Assembly: GCF_037892195.1 (NCBI RefSeq) | Contig: NZ_JATACI010000002.1 | Coordinates: 3,410,001 to 3,474,000 of the forward strand | Direction of reading: 5' to 3' | DNA from: Yoonia sp. GPGPB17 | Lineage (GTDB): Bacteria; Pseudomonadota; Alphaproteobacteria; Rhodobacterales; Rhodobacteraceae | Length of the DNA: 64,000 bases | Shown: positions 48,170 through 57,169 of the stretch, one piece after another | Position numbering within the stretch: position 1 is the stretch's first letter | How the letters are laid out: each line of letters begins with the position of its first letter | The notes under the pieces: generated by a model | What the model was told of the DNA's origin: nothing | The model's database searches: none | The model's input: only the letters and a program-made list of their open reading frames with translations | Position numbers and translations under genes: made by a program

Positions 48170-49279
48170 CTAGTCATTGGGTCGCAATGGCAAGGTGATA
48201 ACGATGTCCAGACCTCCCCCATTGCGGCCAGTGGCCTGAACCGTTCCACCATGAGCCTGCGCAATGGCTTTCACGATGGAAAGGCCAAGGCCGGATCCTC
48301 CAAATTCTCGTGATCTGGAATCTTCCTCTCTTTGGAAGGGTTCAAAGACGACGGACCGAAAGCTGAGCCCAAGACCCGGGCCGCGATCTGAGATTTTTAT
48401 ATCTGCGGTCTCTCCGTGCCCCGCGACATGTATGTCGATGACGCCGCCTTCTGCGGCGTAACGGATGGAGTTCTCAATCAGGTTGGAGAGCGCCTGACGC
48501 ATCCGATCCGGATCGATCATGCCGACAGCCGCGTCACCGGAAACGGTGGCCTTCATGTTTGCTTGATCAAGTGATCTGGAATGTACCTCTAGCGCCGACC
48601 GCGCGAGCGCAAGCAAATCCGTCTTTGAACGTACCAACATCAGCTCTCCATGCGAGGCTAGTGACAAGGTACGCAGATCGTCGACGACACGGGACAAGAC
48701 CTGACTTTGTGCGAGCAATCGTTTCAGTTCTTCGGCCGACACATCGACAACGCCGTCGATCATGCCGTGCAGTTTCATCTGAAGGGCGGCCAGGGGTGTT
48801 CGCAGTTCATGGGCGATGGCGGCCGCATCGGTCTTGATCCGTTCGTCGGAGGCCTGGACCATATCCAGAAGGCTGTTCACATTCTCCACCAGATCACCGA
48901 TTTCGCTGCCTCTTTGATTCTTGGCCAGGTCGGCGCGGGCGGAAAGCTCTCCGTTGACCACCTTTTGTGCGACTTCACCGACATTGGTGATCGGTCTGGT
49001 GATTTTGAGGGCCACAATGGCACCGGCAAGGATCGAAAGAGGGACTGTCACGAGGATTACGAGCAAGAATGTTGTGGACTCCGAGACGGGGTCAAGTTCA
49101 CTGATCAGGTCGTCCACTCTTAAATAGGCGACTCTTTCTTCGTCGGTCATGGCCTGCACAAGTGCGAGATCCACCATAAGGTAGATGAAGGTGACCAGCA
49201 CGAAGAACGCAATCAGGATCGCCGCGAACCAAAGGACCAACCGAAACCACAGCTTTCGTGTAATCCCTGACAGCGTCAT
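48170..49279 (-). CDS. Sensor histidine kinase (envelope-type two-component system)
   Basis: 369 residues. Two membrane segments (about 11-35 and 68-92) flank a short periplasmic loop of about 35 residues; HAMP follows. The kinase has H-box AAIAHELRTPLAAL, N-box LSNLIENSIRYA, G1 DRGPGLGL, F-box and G2 GGSGLGLSI. The small loop suggests it senses within the membrane or via a partner protein, as in BaeS/CpxA-like kinases. The ATG overlaps the response-regulator stop by 4 bases. Confidence 0.9.
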   Translation of the reverse strand: MTLSGITRKLWFRLVLWFAAILIAFFVLVTFIYLMVDLALVQAMTDEERVAYLRVDDLISELDPVSESTTFLLVILVTVPLSILAGAIVALKITRPITNVGEVAQKVVNGELSARADLAKNQRGSEIGDLVENVNSLLDMVQASDERIKTDAAAIAHELRTPLAALQMKLHGMIDGVVDVSAEELKRLLAQSQVLSRVVDDLRTLSLASHGELMLVRSKTDLLALARSALEVHSRSLDQANMKATVSGDAAVGMIDPDRMRQALSNLIENSIRYAAEGGVIDIHVAGHGETADIKISDRGPGLGLSFRSVVFEPFQREEDSRSREFGGSGLGLSIVKAIAQAHGGTVQATGRNGGGLDIVITLPLRPND

Positions 49280-49971
49280 TCTGACAACAAGCGATAACCG
49301 ACGCCACGTACGCCTGCGAAATAGCCATCGATCCCAAGCGCAGACAGTTTCTTGCGCAGGTGGCTGATGTGGCTGTCGACGGTGCGTTCAACCGCGTCGC
49401 TTTCGCCCAAACAGGCGTCCAAAAGCTCGGATCGCGAAAAAACCCGTCGTGGCGAGCGCACCATGTGGTTGAGGAGCCGGAATTCGGTCAGCGTGAGATC
49501 AAGCGCTTGCCTGCGTGTCCCGTCTGTAACGAAGGCAGAGTGGCTCTCGAGGTCGATCTCTACGGCCCCTGCTTTGGCAATGTGACGCGCCGATTTGAGG
49601 CCACGTCTGAGGATTGCACGGGCCCGCGCGACGATTTCAAGCGGATTGAACGGTTTTACCACGTAGTCATCGGCGCCCATCTTTAGGGCCAGCAGCTTGT
49701 CCAAATCCTCACCCATCGCCGTTGCCATGATTACGGGCGTGTCGCCGCGCTGATTGATTTCACGAAGGGTTTCGATCCCGTCTTTCTTGGGCAGCTTGAC
49801 GTCCAGTATGATGATGTCGGGCTTCAACATATCCAGATGGGTGAGTGCTGTTTCGCCATCCCGCGCAGAGATGGTTCGGAACCCGTCCCGCTCGAAGTAA
49901 GCGACTAGGACCGACGCAATGTCAGGTTCGTCCTCAACAATCATCGCCAGGGGTTGCACGTCTACCGTCAT
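49276..49971 (-). CDS. OmpR-family response regulator
   Basis: 231 residues. The receiver has VEDEPDI (acidic pocket), phospho-acceptor Asp in IIILDVKLPKKDG and the Lys in DDYVVKPFNP. The C-terminal winged helix includes LTLTEFRLLNHMVRSPRRVFSR, then ERTVDSHISHLRKKL and RGVGYRLL. Pairs with the kinase gene downstream. Targets are unknown; the lipoprotein and protease genes around it are candidates. Confidence 0.92.
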   Translation of the reverse strand: MTVDVQPLAMIVEDEPDIASVLVAYFERDGFRTISARDGETALTHLDMLKPDIIILDVKLPKKDGIETLREINQRGDTPVIMATAMGEDLDKLLALKMGADDYVVKPFNPLEIVARARAILRRGLKSARHIAKAGAVEIDLESHSAFVTDGTRRQALDLTLTEFRLLNHMVRSPRRVFSRSELLDACLGESDAVERTVDSHISHLRKKLSALGIDGYFAGVRGVGYRLLSE

Positions 49972-50181
49972 GAGGTTTCAGTTTTGCCTTTGTCAGCCCG
50001 TACCGACGTACAGTAAATTCAGTATAGCGATGGCGGCCATTGCAAGGCAATCGCCGCCACGTGTTTTATCCTCGGACAGTATAACCCCGTTCGATCAAGC
50101 AGCTTCGAATTGCGGCACGTTCGATGGTGTCGATTTCGCTGAGACCGTCAATTGCGCCGATCCCAGCACCGACCAAAGCGC
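49972..50181. other. Upstream region of the response-regulator gene
   Basis: 210 bases between the glycine-zipper lipoprotein stop and the response-regulator start, both minus strand. It should hold the two-component system promoter; I cannot point to a specific site. Confidence 0.35.
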
Positions 50182-50439
50182 TTAAGCAGCGGCGTTTTCA
50201 AGTCGGTCGTCATCGTCCTCCAGCGCGCCAACGATGCCACCAATGGCTGCGCCCGTAATCGCCTCTGTCTGTACAGGCCGATCCTGTTCGACAAGACTTG
50301 CAGCGACGGCGCGACATTCTGACAAGTCAGTTTGATACCGCGGTGAGGTTTGCCCGACGATTTGGGGCTCGTACTGGTTTGAGCAGGCCGCAAGGCTCAG
50401 GCCCACACCGATCAATACGAATTGGCTTATTACTTTCAT
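50182..50439 (-). CDS. Small glycine-zipper lipoprotein
   Basis: 85 residues. Signal MKVISQFVLIGVGLSLAAC with lipobox LAAC. The mature part has a Tyr/Gln-rich start, the segment DLSECRAVAASL and a short glycine-zipper AITGAAIGGIVGALE before an acidic tail. Resembles the SlyB/YMGG-type small outer-membrane lipoproteins of alphaproteobacteria (17 kDa antigen-like), which are often induced in envelope stress. It lies close to the two-component genes. Confidence 0.75.
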   Translation of the reverse strand: MKVISQFVLIGVGLSLAACSNQYEPQIVGQTSPRYQTDLSECRAVAASLVEQDRPVQTEAITGAAIGGIVGALEDDDDRLENAAA

Positions 50440-50611
50440 TGTAGCTCCAGCTCCGATTTATGTGGTTTTTACAATGTCGAGGATTGAAGCGGGGCGAAGG
50501 AGGCACTGCGGAGGAAGTGTGGAGGTTTGGTGGACCTGAAAAATGCCCCCAAGACCCAACCAACTTTGGACAGGCGATCGTGGGGGCACATCTGTTCTTA
50601 AGGTTTCGTTT

Positions 50612-51979
50612 CTAGCGCTGGCCTTCAACGATCTGCCGAATGAGAGCCGCGTGGGTCATCAGCGGATTGTCTCCTGTAAAGACCGGGAAGCGCTGGCTTG
50701 GCGGGATGCCGCGGCCCTCCCATTCTTGACCTTCGTGATCACTGTAGACTTCGTTCGAAAGTTCAACGACCCAGCCATTGGGCAATTGTTTGTCCAGAAC
50801 ATCCGATAGTGCGCCGCGTGTTGGGGCTCCAACATGCGTGGTCTGTGGCAACGCCCGAAGGGCCATTGTGAAGATTTCCCCGGCGCTGACGGTCATATTG
50901 CTCGTGACAAGTGTCAGGTCACCGGTATAGCGCGACTTGTCAGATGGCGTAACATTCCGGCGTTGCTCAATCCGGTCAGGTGCGTCTGCAGGGTATTCGG
51001 ACAATACGAATACAGGCTCTTGCGCGAACCGACTGGCAATCGCCAACCCGATGTCGTCAAAGCCACCAAAGTTGAGCGAAAGGTCAATGATTACATGATC
51101 GACACCTGCCGCTTCAAAAGCTGAGATGATCTCGTCCATCACCTCGTGGATCGCTTCGAGGTCTTTCAATGGTTCGCCAATGTCGCCGGTTGCGTAGTAA
51201 GCCATAGTCAGAAAATTGATATATCCTGTTTGCGGGGCAAGGAGCCCGTATTGGATGAACTCACTTCCCACAAAGGTGCCTTGTCCTTGCAGGACTTCGT
51301 TCGAGATATGGGTTTTCCAATAGGCCTCGCGAAAGGCGTCTTCGGCCGCTTCCACAGGCTGACCACCCGCGCGGGCGGCGGCCTGAATTCTGGCAAAGAG
51401 ATCACCGGGATTGGGTTCAAAAACCACTTCAGCACCGTCAACCTCGCCCATGAGCCCGATGTGCCCATCTCGCAATGGGGCCAAGAGGCCGCTCAAGATC
51501 GCGAATAGTTCCGCGTCGGTGGTTTGTGGTGTAATATTTCGGCGGGCTTGCGCCACAGCCGCGGACCAATTGACGCCATACACATCGAAGAATGCGTAGT
51601 GAGTGGCGAAGATGTCAGCGAAGGCATCGAAGGTGCCAAGTGGCGTCGGGTCTGGTTCAGCATCACAGTGAGTAGGCAAATCTGTTATCCGATCAAATCG
51701 AATTGTTTGCTCTGTCCCTTGAAAACTAAGAAGAAAGGATTGGCCATCTTCGGCAACTGCGATGTCGAATGCAGCCAGAAGTCCAAACAGGTGATCACGG
51801 CTGTCGCTCAGGCATGTGTTGTTTGCCACGGAGTAGCTTTCGACCCATTGCCCACTGATGCGTGCACCGATCCCATATCCGTTGGACAGCCAACTCCCTT
51901 GCAGCGCAGTGGACTGTTCCGACGGTCCGCAAGACATGCAAAGCATTGGTGTAAGAAGTGAAAGGAATTTGAATGACAT
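50612..51979 (-). CDS. S41-family peptidase, probable lipoprotein
   Basis: 455 residues. N-terminus LLTPMLCMSCG looks like a weak lipobox signal with Cys17. The C-terminal half is the S41 (tail-specific protease/tricorn-core) domain: a TGYINFLTMAYY strand, IIDLSLNFGGFDDIGLAIASRF, and the catalytic Ser block TSNMTVSAGEIFTMALR followed by GAPTRGALSDVLDKQLPNGW. It has no PDZ domain that I can see. Family members cleave near C-termini or degrade misfolded envelope proteins. Start at ATG 51979; the in-frame extension to 52180 would overlap the regulator gene. The adjacent regulator gene (stop 52077) reads the same way. Confidence 0.82.
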   Translation of the reverse strand: MSFKFLSLLTPMLCMSCGPSEQSTALQGSWLSNGYGIGARISGQWVESYSVANNTCLSDSRDHLFGLLAAFDIAVAEDGQSFLLSFQGTEQTIRFDRITDLPTHCDAEPDPTPLGTFDAFADIFATHYAFFDVYGVNWSAAVAQARRNITPQTTDAELFAILSGLLAPLRDGHIGLMGEVDGAEVVFEPNPGDLFARIQAAARAGGQPVEAAEDAFREAYWKTHISNEVLQGQGTFVGSEFIQYGLLAPQTGYINFLTMAYYATGDIGEPLKDLEAIHEVMDEIISAFEAAGVDHVIIDLSLNFGGFDDIGLAIASRFAQEPVFVLSEYPADAPDRIEQRRNVTPSDKSRYTGDLTLVTSNMTVSAGEIFTMALRALPQTTHVGAPTRGALSDVLDKQLPNGWVVELSNEVYSDHEGQEWEGRGIPPSQRFPVFTGDNPLMTHAALIRQIVEGQR

Positions 51980-52076
51980 GGTGGGTACCTGTGTTGTGAA
52001 AACTGTACCCCCGATGTGATGATGTTTGCCGGAAGTGTCGTCCGGCACCTCAGGGACGGACACCGGACCCGTCCGA

Positions 52077-53234
52077 TTAGGCCGCGACGGACATTTTCTT
52101 GCGGTACGCGGTCGGGGTTTCTCCGGTGACCTTGCTGAATGCGGTGTAAAATGATGACCGAGAGTTAAAGCCGACCTCATAGGTTATCTCGAGTACGGCC
52201 CTATCCGTTTCATGAAGCAGCTTTTGTGCGGTTTGGATACGGTAGCGGTTCACGAAGTCAAAAAAGTTCTCGCCAATCTCGGTGTTGAGCGTTTGCGACA
52301 CGTAGTTTGGCGATGCCCCGATGTGACGGGACAGGGACCAAAGCGACAGGTTGGGGTCTTGTTGCAACTTGTCCTCTGTCATGGCATGCCGCAGCTTGCG
52401 TTCCAACCGCTTTGCCATTTCGTCCGTGAGGGCGGAGTTTTGATACTTTGCATCGTCCTTCGCCGGAGGATCTACGTCCGGGGCCAACCCGGGCGTTTGT
52501 CGTAGACCCCAAAGAAGAACAATCACAAGCATGGCGAGACCAAAGACGGAATCGACCCAATCGGGAATATTATATGGGGTGTTCGCCAGATCAAAGACGA
52601 CGCTGGCGGCCGAAACGATCCAGTAGATTGCAAAGCCACCGATGACGACCCAGACCCATCTCAGCTCTCTCTTGGTCGTGGTCGAGACATACTGAAACAG
52701 TCGCCGACGATACCGCATGAGCGCTCGGATAATCGCAACCAAATAGGCCCCCCACTGCAAGATGGTCGCGATGATCAGCAATTCGCCAATTATGGCCACT
52801 GTGAAGTACCATCCAGTGGGCGAGGGGGCCGTTTCAACGAAAAGGCTCTGCCAGCCGTCGCGCGACATGAAGAGGGTGCTGGTCGCAATTGCAGCGGCGA
52901 TGAATGGCAATGTGAGGTGCAGCCAAGGACGGGCAGGCAGGCGGGGTGTGACGGATGTTACAGCGGTCACATAAAGCCAGAACAACGGAACCAGGCAGGT
53001 CAGGCAAACCAATCCTAGAACCAAAAAGATGGCTTCCAGCCGCGCTGCCGCAAGTGGATTCTCGATCGCGAATGGGATCCCTGTCAGATCCATCACGGCA
53101 CTGGCCAGAAGGACCATGGAAAGAATGCGGTACGGCCAGACGTTCTGATCCTGCATCAAGCACAGCGCGGCCCCAAAGAGAGCCAAGCTGAAACTGGCGA
53201 TTGAAATCATGTCGGTCAGAGCGATTTCCTGCAT
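52077..53234 (-). CDS. AraC-family regulator with N-terminal membrane domain
   Basis: 385 residues. The first 240 contain about seven hydrophobic segments (for example ISIASFSLALFGAALCLM, LVCLTCLVPLFWLYVTAV, LTLPFIAAAIATSTLFM, FGLAMLVIVLLWGL). The last 110 residues are an AraC DNA-binding domain: LWSLSRHIGASPNYVSQTLN, then VLEITYEVGFNSRSSFYTAF and GETPTAYRKKM. Membrane-bound AraC regulators sense signals at the inner membrane directly. It is divergent from the mipA/ompV gene by about 160 bases and upstream of the S41 gene, so either may be its target. Confidence 0.88.
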   Translation of the reverse strand: MQEIALTDMISIASFSLALFGAALCLMQDQNVWPYRILSMVLLASAVMDLTGIPFAIENPLAAARLEAIFLVLGLVCLTCLVPLFWLYVTAVTSVTPRLPARPWLHLTLPFIAAAIATSTLFMSRDGWQSLFVETAPSPTGWYFTVAIIGELLIIATILQWGAYLVAIIRALMRYRRRLFQYVSTTTKRELRWVWVVIGGFAIYWIVSAASVVFDLANTPYNIPDWVDSVFGLAMLVIVLLWGLRQTPGLAPDVDPPAKDDAKYQNSALTDEMAKRLERKLRHAMTEDKLQQDPNLSLWSLSRHIGASPNYVSQTLNTEIGENFFDFVNRYRIQTAQKLLHETDRAVLEITYEVGFNSRSSFYTAFSKVTGETPTAYRKKMSVAA

Positions 53235-53392
53235 GGGCTGGTATTGCCCCAGACGCCGCTACATTGGCTACCCCAAACCGTCCGTTTGTGCAGGATCGGA
53301 CAGACTTTTTGTCCGACACAATAGTTCAAGACGACGAAGGAGCGACCTTCCATCAGGTAGGGCCCGACGAAATCACTAAAAGGACGAACAAA

Positions 53393-54115
53393 ATGAAATA
53401 CGGAACTCTTGCCTTTATCGCCGCGTCACTTGCCGCCCCACCAGTACTAGCAGAAGGGGGGTGGATCGTTGGTATCATCGCCGGCGGAGGTCAGGACCCC
53501 TATGTCGGTGCTGATGACAGTGTCGGCGCCATACCTTACATTGCCTACGAGACAGAGAAATTCCATATCGGCCTCGATGAGTTTCGATACTATGCCTATG
53601 ACGATGGCAGCCTAAGCATTGATGCGTTCTTAACCCCGCAGTTTGCCCCAGATATGCCTGACACGGCCCTGTTTGCGGGACTAGAACGCGATGACACGGT
53701 CGATGCGGGGATTTCTGCAACCTACAACTTTGGACAGATGTACGCTTTGGCATCTGTTCAAGGTGACATTACGGGTGAATACGATGGTTTCTCCGGTCAG
53801 GTTGCTTTGGGATACGAAGCTGAGATTGGTAAGCTCACCGTTGATGCCAGTGCCGGTATTGAGTACCGCGATGCCAACTTCAACAATTACCTCTATGGAG
53901 TGAGCGCTGCCGAAGCGACAGCAAGCCGCGCGGTATTCGACATGTCAGATACCACCAACGCCTTCGCAGAAATCTCGGCGACCATACCCGTTGGTGCACA
54001 ATCGTTCCTGATTGGCGCGGTATCCTATGCGGATCTAGATGACGCGGTCAAAAGCCCGTTGGTGGAAGACGACAGCCAAATCGGCGTCTTGCTCGGATTC
54101 GGATATCAGTTCTGA
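53393..54115 (+). CDS. MipA/OmpV-family outer-membrane protein
   Basis: 240 residues. Signal peptide MKYGTLAFIAASLAAPPVLA, then amphipathic beta strands with the MipA/OmpV pattern (YVGADDSVGAIPYIAYETEKFHIG at the N-terminus) and the aromatic C-terminal end LGFGYQF expected of BAM substrates. MipA-type proteins scaffold murein hydrolases or form small pores. ATG 53393 follows AAGGAC; the in-frame start at 53201 is rejected as it would precede the signal peptide. Divergent from the membrane-bound AraC regulator. Confidence 0.87.
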   Translation: MKYGTLAFIAASLAAPPVLAEGGWIVGIIAGGGQDPYVGADDSVGAIPYIAYETEKFHIGLDEFRYYAYDDGSLSIDAFLTPQFAPDMPDTALFAGLERDDTVDAGISATYNFGQMYALASVQGDITGEYDGFSGQVALGYEAEIGKLTVDASAGIEYRDANFNNYLYGVSAAEATASRAVFDMSDTTNAFAEISATIPVGAQSFLIGAVSYADLDDAVKSPLVEDDSQIGVLLGFGYQF

Positions 54116-54129
54116 TTGAAGGCCGTGAA

Positions 54130-54165
54130 GGGCGCGCCTGAACCATTCGCTGTTCAGGCGCGCAA
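54130..54165 (+). terminator. Terminator hairpin after the MipA/OmpV gene
   Basis: Perfect 12-base stem GCGCGCCTGAAC (54132-54143) / GTTCAGGCGCGC (54152-54163) with an 8-base loop, 17 bases after the stop, followed by AATCTTCTTG. Confidence 0.75.
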
Positions 54166-54200
54166 TCTTCTTGTTGAAGCGATAGAGACCACAGGGATCG

Positions 54201-54426
54201 TCCCTCTATGCGCGGATCGTCCGCGACTGGGTCACATCAACCGGTCTGGAGGCGAGCGCATACGGCACCCATTCGATGAACTACGGTGACCTAGATTTAC
54301 AAGAAGACAGACAACTTGCGGGCGGTTCAGCTTCTGCTTGGACACACCAAGATGGATAGCACAGTGCGGTACCTAGGCGTTGAGTTCGAAGACGCGTCAG
54401 CAATCGCCGAGGCCATCGAAATCTAG
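54201..54426 (+). pseudogene. Tyrosine recombinase (phage-integrase) C-terminal remnant
   Basis: Two plus-strand frames keep the C-terminal catalytic part of a site-specific integrase. First SLYARIVRDWVTSTGLEAS and YGTHSM (His-x-x-Arg region, Arg lost), then after a frame change NLRAVQLLLGHTKMDSTVRY with the active-site His and Tyr, ending LGVEFEDASAIAEAIEI and TAG at 54424. A frameshift near 54300 and loss of the N-terminus make it inactive. It marks past integration in this area; the tRNA-Gln gene lies 2.7 kb away. Confidence 0.75.
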
Positions 54427-54642
54427 CAGCTCAGGGTCGCCTTCAAAGGCGGCCCATTCCACACATTGAACTCCGACCAGGAGTTCTGCGTTTGCGCCTG
54501 CATTGCGGACATTCACTTTAATCCTTCGGCAAGTTCAGGGATTGCGTTCTGGGCGGTTCTTCGCGGGATCGAATTGGTGGTTATCCATGAACCTTATGCA
54601 ACAACTGCGGCCAACTGCACTCCCAAATCATCATGTATTCGC
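54427..54642. other. Spacer between integrase remnant and the CDGSH-linked pseudogene
   Basis: No recognisable coding similarity on either strand; short frames here are not supported by start sites or motifs. Confidence 0.35.
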
Positions 54643-55128
54643 TCAATGAAGTAAAAACTTGAGCGTCGTAATCAGCAGACCTAGCCCAGCCGTCAGAACA
54701 GCGCGATGATCATACTGGGCACGCTGCCACGGACGCGCCAGCCGATACGCCCTCCGAACCAGCCCAGCAATCCAATTGCCAGCAGTTGCGCTGCAAGCAA
54801 CGCTCTATCTGGGCTGATTAGGCCAAACGCGGAGCAGAGGAATGCAACGGTCGGCCCATTGCCCGCCAGCAAAACCGTCCTGCTATGTTGCCAAACCGCA
54901 TCTACGTCTGACCAGGTCGCCGCGTTACCCGATTCAAGCATCCGTTCGCAGATTTCGGCATAGGCCTTGGCCACAGCCACCACGAAAACCGTACCAAACA
55001 GTAAAACCGCATGGCGGCCCGGGGTCTTCGATCGGAGAACGCATGACCATGAGCACTGCCATGACCGAGACCGAACCGTAGACGACGCTAAAGGCGACTT
55101 CGTCAATCTGGCTGATTTGCGTCGTCAT
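54643..55128 (-). pseudogene. Small membrane protein gene, frame broken twice
   Basis: Not recognised by name. Starting at ATG 55128 it reads MTTQISQIDEVAFSVVYGSV then VMAVLMVMRSPIEDPG. After one extra base in the C4G3 run near 55016 it continues RHAVLLFGTVFVVAVAKAYA, WSDVDAVWQHSRTVLLAGNG and SPDRALLAAQLLAIGLLGWF. Near 54703 a second shift is needed to reach LTAGLGLLITTLKFLLH and a stop at 54643. Repaired, it is about 160 residues with four hydrophobic segments. It overlaps the CDGSH gene start side by 26 bases. Confidence 0.45.
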
Positions 55129-55312
55129 CAGACCACTTCGCGTCGTAGTGAGAGCCGTCACAGAATGGCTTGTTCTTGGACAAACCGCAGCGGCAGAGGG
55201 AGTACTTGGTTCGGCTGGCACCCGCTCCATTGAACTCGGCCTCAAGCGACACATTAGTTACGTGGTAGGGACCATCCTTTTCCACCTCGATGGCGACATC
55301 TCCAGTCGTCAT
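55103..55312 (-). CDS. CDGSH iron-sulfur domain protein
   Basis: 69 residues. The complete CDGSH motif is present as CRCGLSKNKPFCDGSH (three Cys and one His that bind a labile 2Fe-2S cluster, spacing C-x-C-x2-S-x3-P-x-C-D-G-S-H). Such small proteins act in redox or iron sensing. The start codon lies only 13 bases from the left end of the IS3 element, so the native promoter has probably been displaced. Mutually consistent with the overlapping membrane-protein pseudogene downstream. Confidence 0.85.
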   Translation of the reverse strand: MTTGDVAIEVEKDGPYHVTNVSLEAEFNGAGASRTKYSLCRCGLSKNKPFCDGSHYDAKWSDDDANQPD

Positions 55313-55364
55313 ATGCTGTGCAGTTTGGACCTGTCACGCTTTTGTGCCGCCCCCGGTGCTCGTT

Positions 55365-56221
55365 TTAGGCCACTTTTCTTTCGAAAGCGACGGGGCTTTT
55401 CCAGCCCAATGCTGAGTGTCTCCTGCGCGGATTGTAGAAGCCATTGATGTATTCGAAGATCGCGATTTCAGCTTCCCGCCGCGTCTGCCATGACCTGCGC
55501 CAGATCAGCTCTGCCTTGATCGTTTTGAAGAAGGTTTCCACAGCTGAGTTGTCATAACAGTTGCCCTTGCCGCTCATCGATACCTGGAAGCCATGCTGGC
55601 GCAGTAGCTTCTGATAATCGTGGGAGCAATATTGGCTGCCTCGATCCGCATGATGGATGCAGCCTTTCGGCGGTTGCCGGAGCGCGACAGCCATCTTCAA
55701 CGCCCGGATCGCGAGGTCGCGTTTCATCCGATTGCTAACGGCCCAGCCGATCACCCGCCGAGAATGCAGATCAAGGATCACCGCCAAATACAACCATCCT
55801 TCGCGGGTCCACACATAACTGATATCGCCCGCCCATTTCTGATTGGGTGCATCCGCGTGGAAGTCATGGTCCAGCAGATTGGCCGCGATGTTGAAGGCGT
55901 GGTTGCTGTCGGTAGTCGCCTTGTATTTCTTGGACCGTTCGATGCGGATGCCATTCTCACGCATCAGACGACCGACACGGCGGTGGCCAATGTTCAGGCC
56001 CAACTCCTTCAACTCCTCGGTCATCCGCGGACGGCCATAACTGCCTAGGCTGAGCCGAGACTGCTCCTTGATATGAGCCAGCAGACCATGTCAGTCCGTT
56101 GCCTTTGGCTGGCCGGACGGCTCCGATAAGCGCGTAGACCGCGTTCACTGACATCCAGCACGGAACACATCCGATTGGCGCAAAACGCACCGCGGTGTTC
56201 TTCGATGAACCGAAACCTCAT
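55365..56221 (-). pseudogene. IS3-family transposase orfB (DDE integrase), one frameshift
   Basis: The ATG at 56221 opens RFRFIEEHRGAFCANRMCSV. Near 56082 one base is missing, and the frame continues LLAHIKEQSRLSLGSYGRPR to the stop at 55365, giving 285 residues when repaired. The rve catalytic triad is visible: D in WAGDISYVW, D in IHHADRGSQY and E in NSAVETFFKTIK. The start overlaps the stop expected for orfA. Confidence 0.85.
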
Positions 56222-56492
56222 GGTTTTTGGCCCGCGAAGAACTGCGTTGCCTTTTTAAGATCTCGCTCTCCTCCTTGAGAATGCGGTTCTCCCGTCGAAG
56301 CCGTTCATTCTCTCGGGCAAGGTCGAGGTCTTCGTCAGATACCATCTCGGTGTTACGATGCGCTGTGACCCACTTGTTCAGGGTCGAAAGGCCAACACCT
56401 AAATCAGAGGCCGCTTGCTTCCTGCTCAGCCCGCTCGTCAGCGCAATCCGCACCGCATCAGCACGGAATTCGCCCGTCCGTTTCAGTCCCAT
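56218..56492 (-). pseudogene. IS3-family transposase orfA, one frameshift in an A-run
   Basis: From ATG 56492: helix-turn-helix part ADAVRIALTSGLSRKQAASD with LGVGLSTLNKWV, then a leucine-zipper-like LARENERLRRENRILKEESE. Intact relatives read ILKKATQFFAGQKP and stop; here an A5 run shifts the frame one base early, so the protein runs on for about 30 extra residues. One added A restores the normal 91-residue OrfA. Confidence 0.82.
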
Positions 56493-56713
56493 AGTTCGTC
56501 TCCTTTGTTGCAATAAATGCTATCAAAGGAGCGGCATCAAACCGCGACAGGTCCAGAAGTCCTACAATCTTCCCTGTGGCAACGCCGCGTGGAACGGCGA
56601 AAGGCCAATGTCCAAGAACTGGTAAAGGCGAGCCTCGAAGCTCGACTAGGCTGATTTGGAACCAGAGCACCACGCAACAAAGGCGCGGTTACTTCTTTGC
56701 TGGAGTCGGCCTA

Positions 56714-56957
56714 ACAGCAACCTTTCAGGACCAGATCAAGCTGCCATCGGTCACGGATATCGTCGTTTGCATCCTGTGGTCGCGCCTGGGCACGCGGCTG
56801 CCTGGGCACATCACCCGGTCCGATGGCAGCCGCTATGAAAGCGGCACCGAGTTCGAGTTCGAAGATGCCAAGCGCGCCATGGAAGAGACGGGGCGCCCGG
56901 TTCTACTGGTCTATCGCAAGATGGCCGAACCGCTGGTCAGCCTTGCTCCTGTAGCTA
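56714..56957 (+). pseudogene. Fragment of an nSTAND/TIR-like N-terminal domain
   Basis: About 80 residues: TATFQDQIKLPSVTDIVVCI, LWSRLGTRLPGHITR, DGSRYESGTEFEFEDA and RPVLLVYRKMAEPL. This is the conserved core found at the N-terminus of large bacterial STAND NTPases with WD40 or TPR arrays (DUF4062-like/effector-associated domain). The upstream part of the domain and everything after VSLAPVA is missing, and the ORF continues in unrelated sequence. It is probably cut by the adjacent IS3 event or deletion. Confidence 0.55.
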
Positions 56958-57169
56958 AGGTCCGGTGTCCGACCTTGGGTGTCGAATCTAGGTCGGATAG
57001 GCCCCACTTATCGGGGGCAGTTCTTGGAACGGGGAACCCAGCCACCTAGGCGAAGAGTTGACCCAAAATCCGTCAAATTCGGTGGAAGTTGTGTTCTTTC
57101 CCGACAAAAGTTGCATGTCTAGCCGGACAAGTCGCAATTCATACCGGACGATATATTTGGTAAAATCGC

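Larger units (their letters stand above)
55326..56555. mobile_element. IS3-family insertion sequence, complete ends, broken transposase frames
   Basis: A 1230-base element bounded by 25-base imperfect terminal inverted repeats: 55326-55350, beginning TGGACCTGTC and ending TGCCGC, and its complement at 56531-56555. The transposase is on the minus strand as orfA and orfB. I see no 3-base target duplication (GTT outside the left end, GAA outside the right), so the flanks may have been rearranged after insertion. Confidence 0.88.

Noticed and set aside
54466..54654. 62-codon plus-strand frame after the integrase remnant
   Set aside because: No start signal or recognisable motif, and it overlaps the end of a more protein-like minus-strand reading.
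56218..56260. Programmed -1 frameshift between IS3 orfA and orfB
   Set aside because: IS3 elements often use an A-rich slippery site, but here orfA already runs past its normal stop and orfB has a separate break near 56082, so a missing base in the A-run explains it better.
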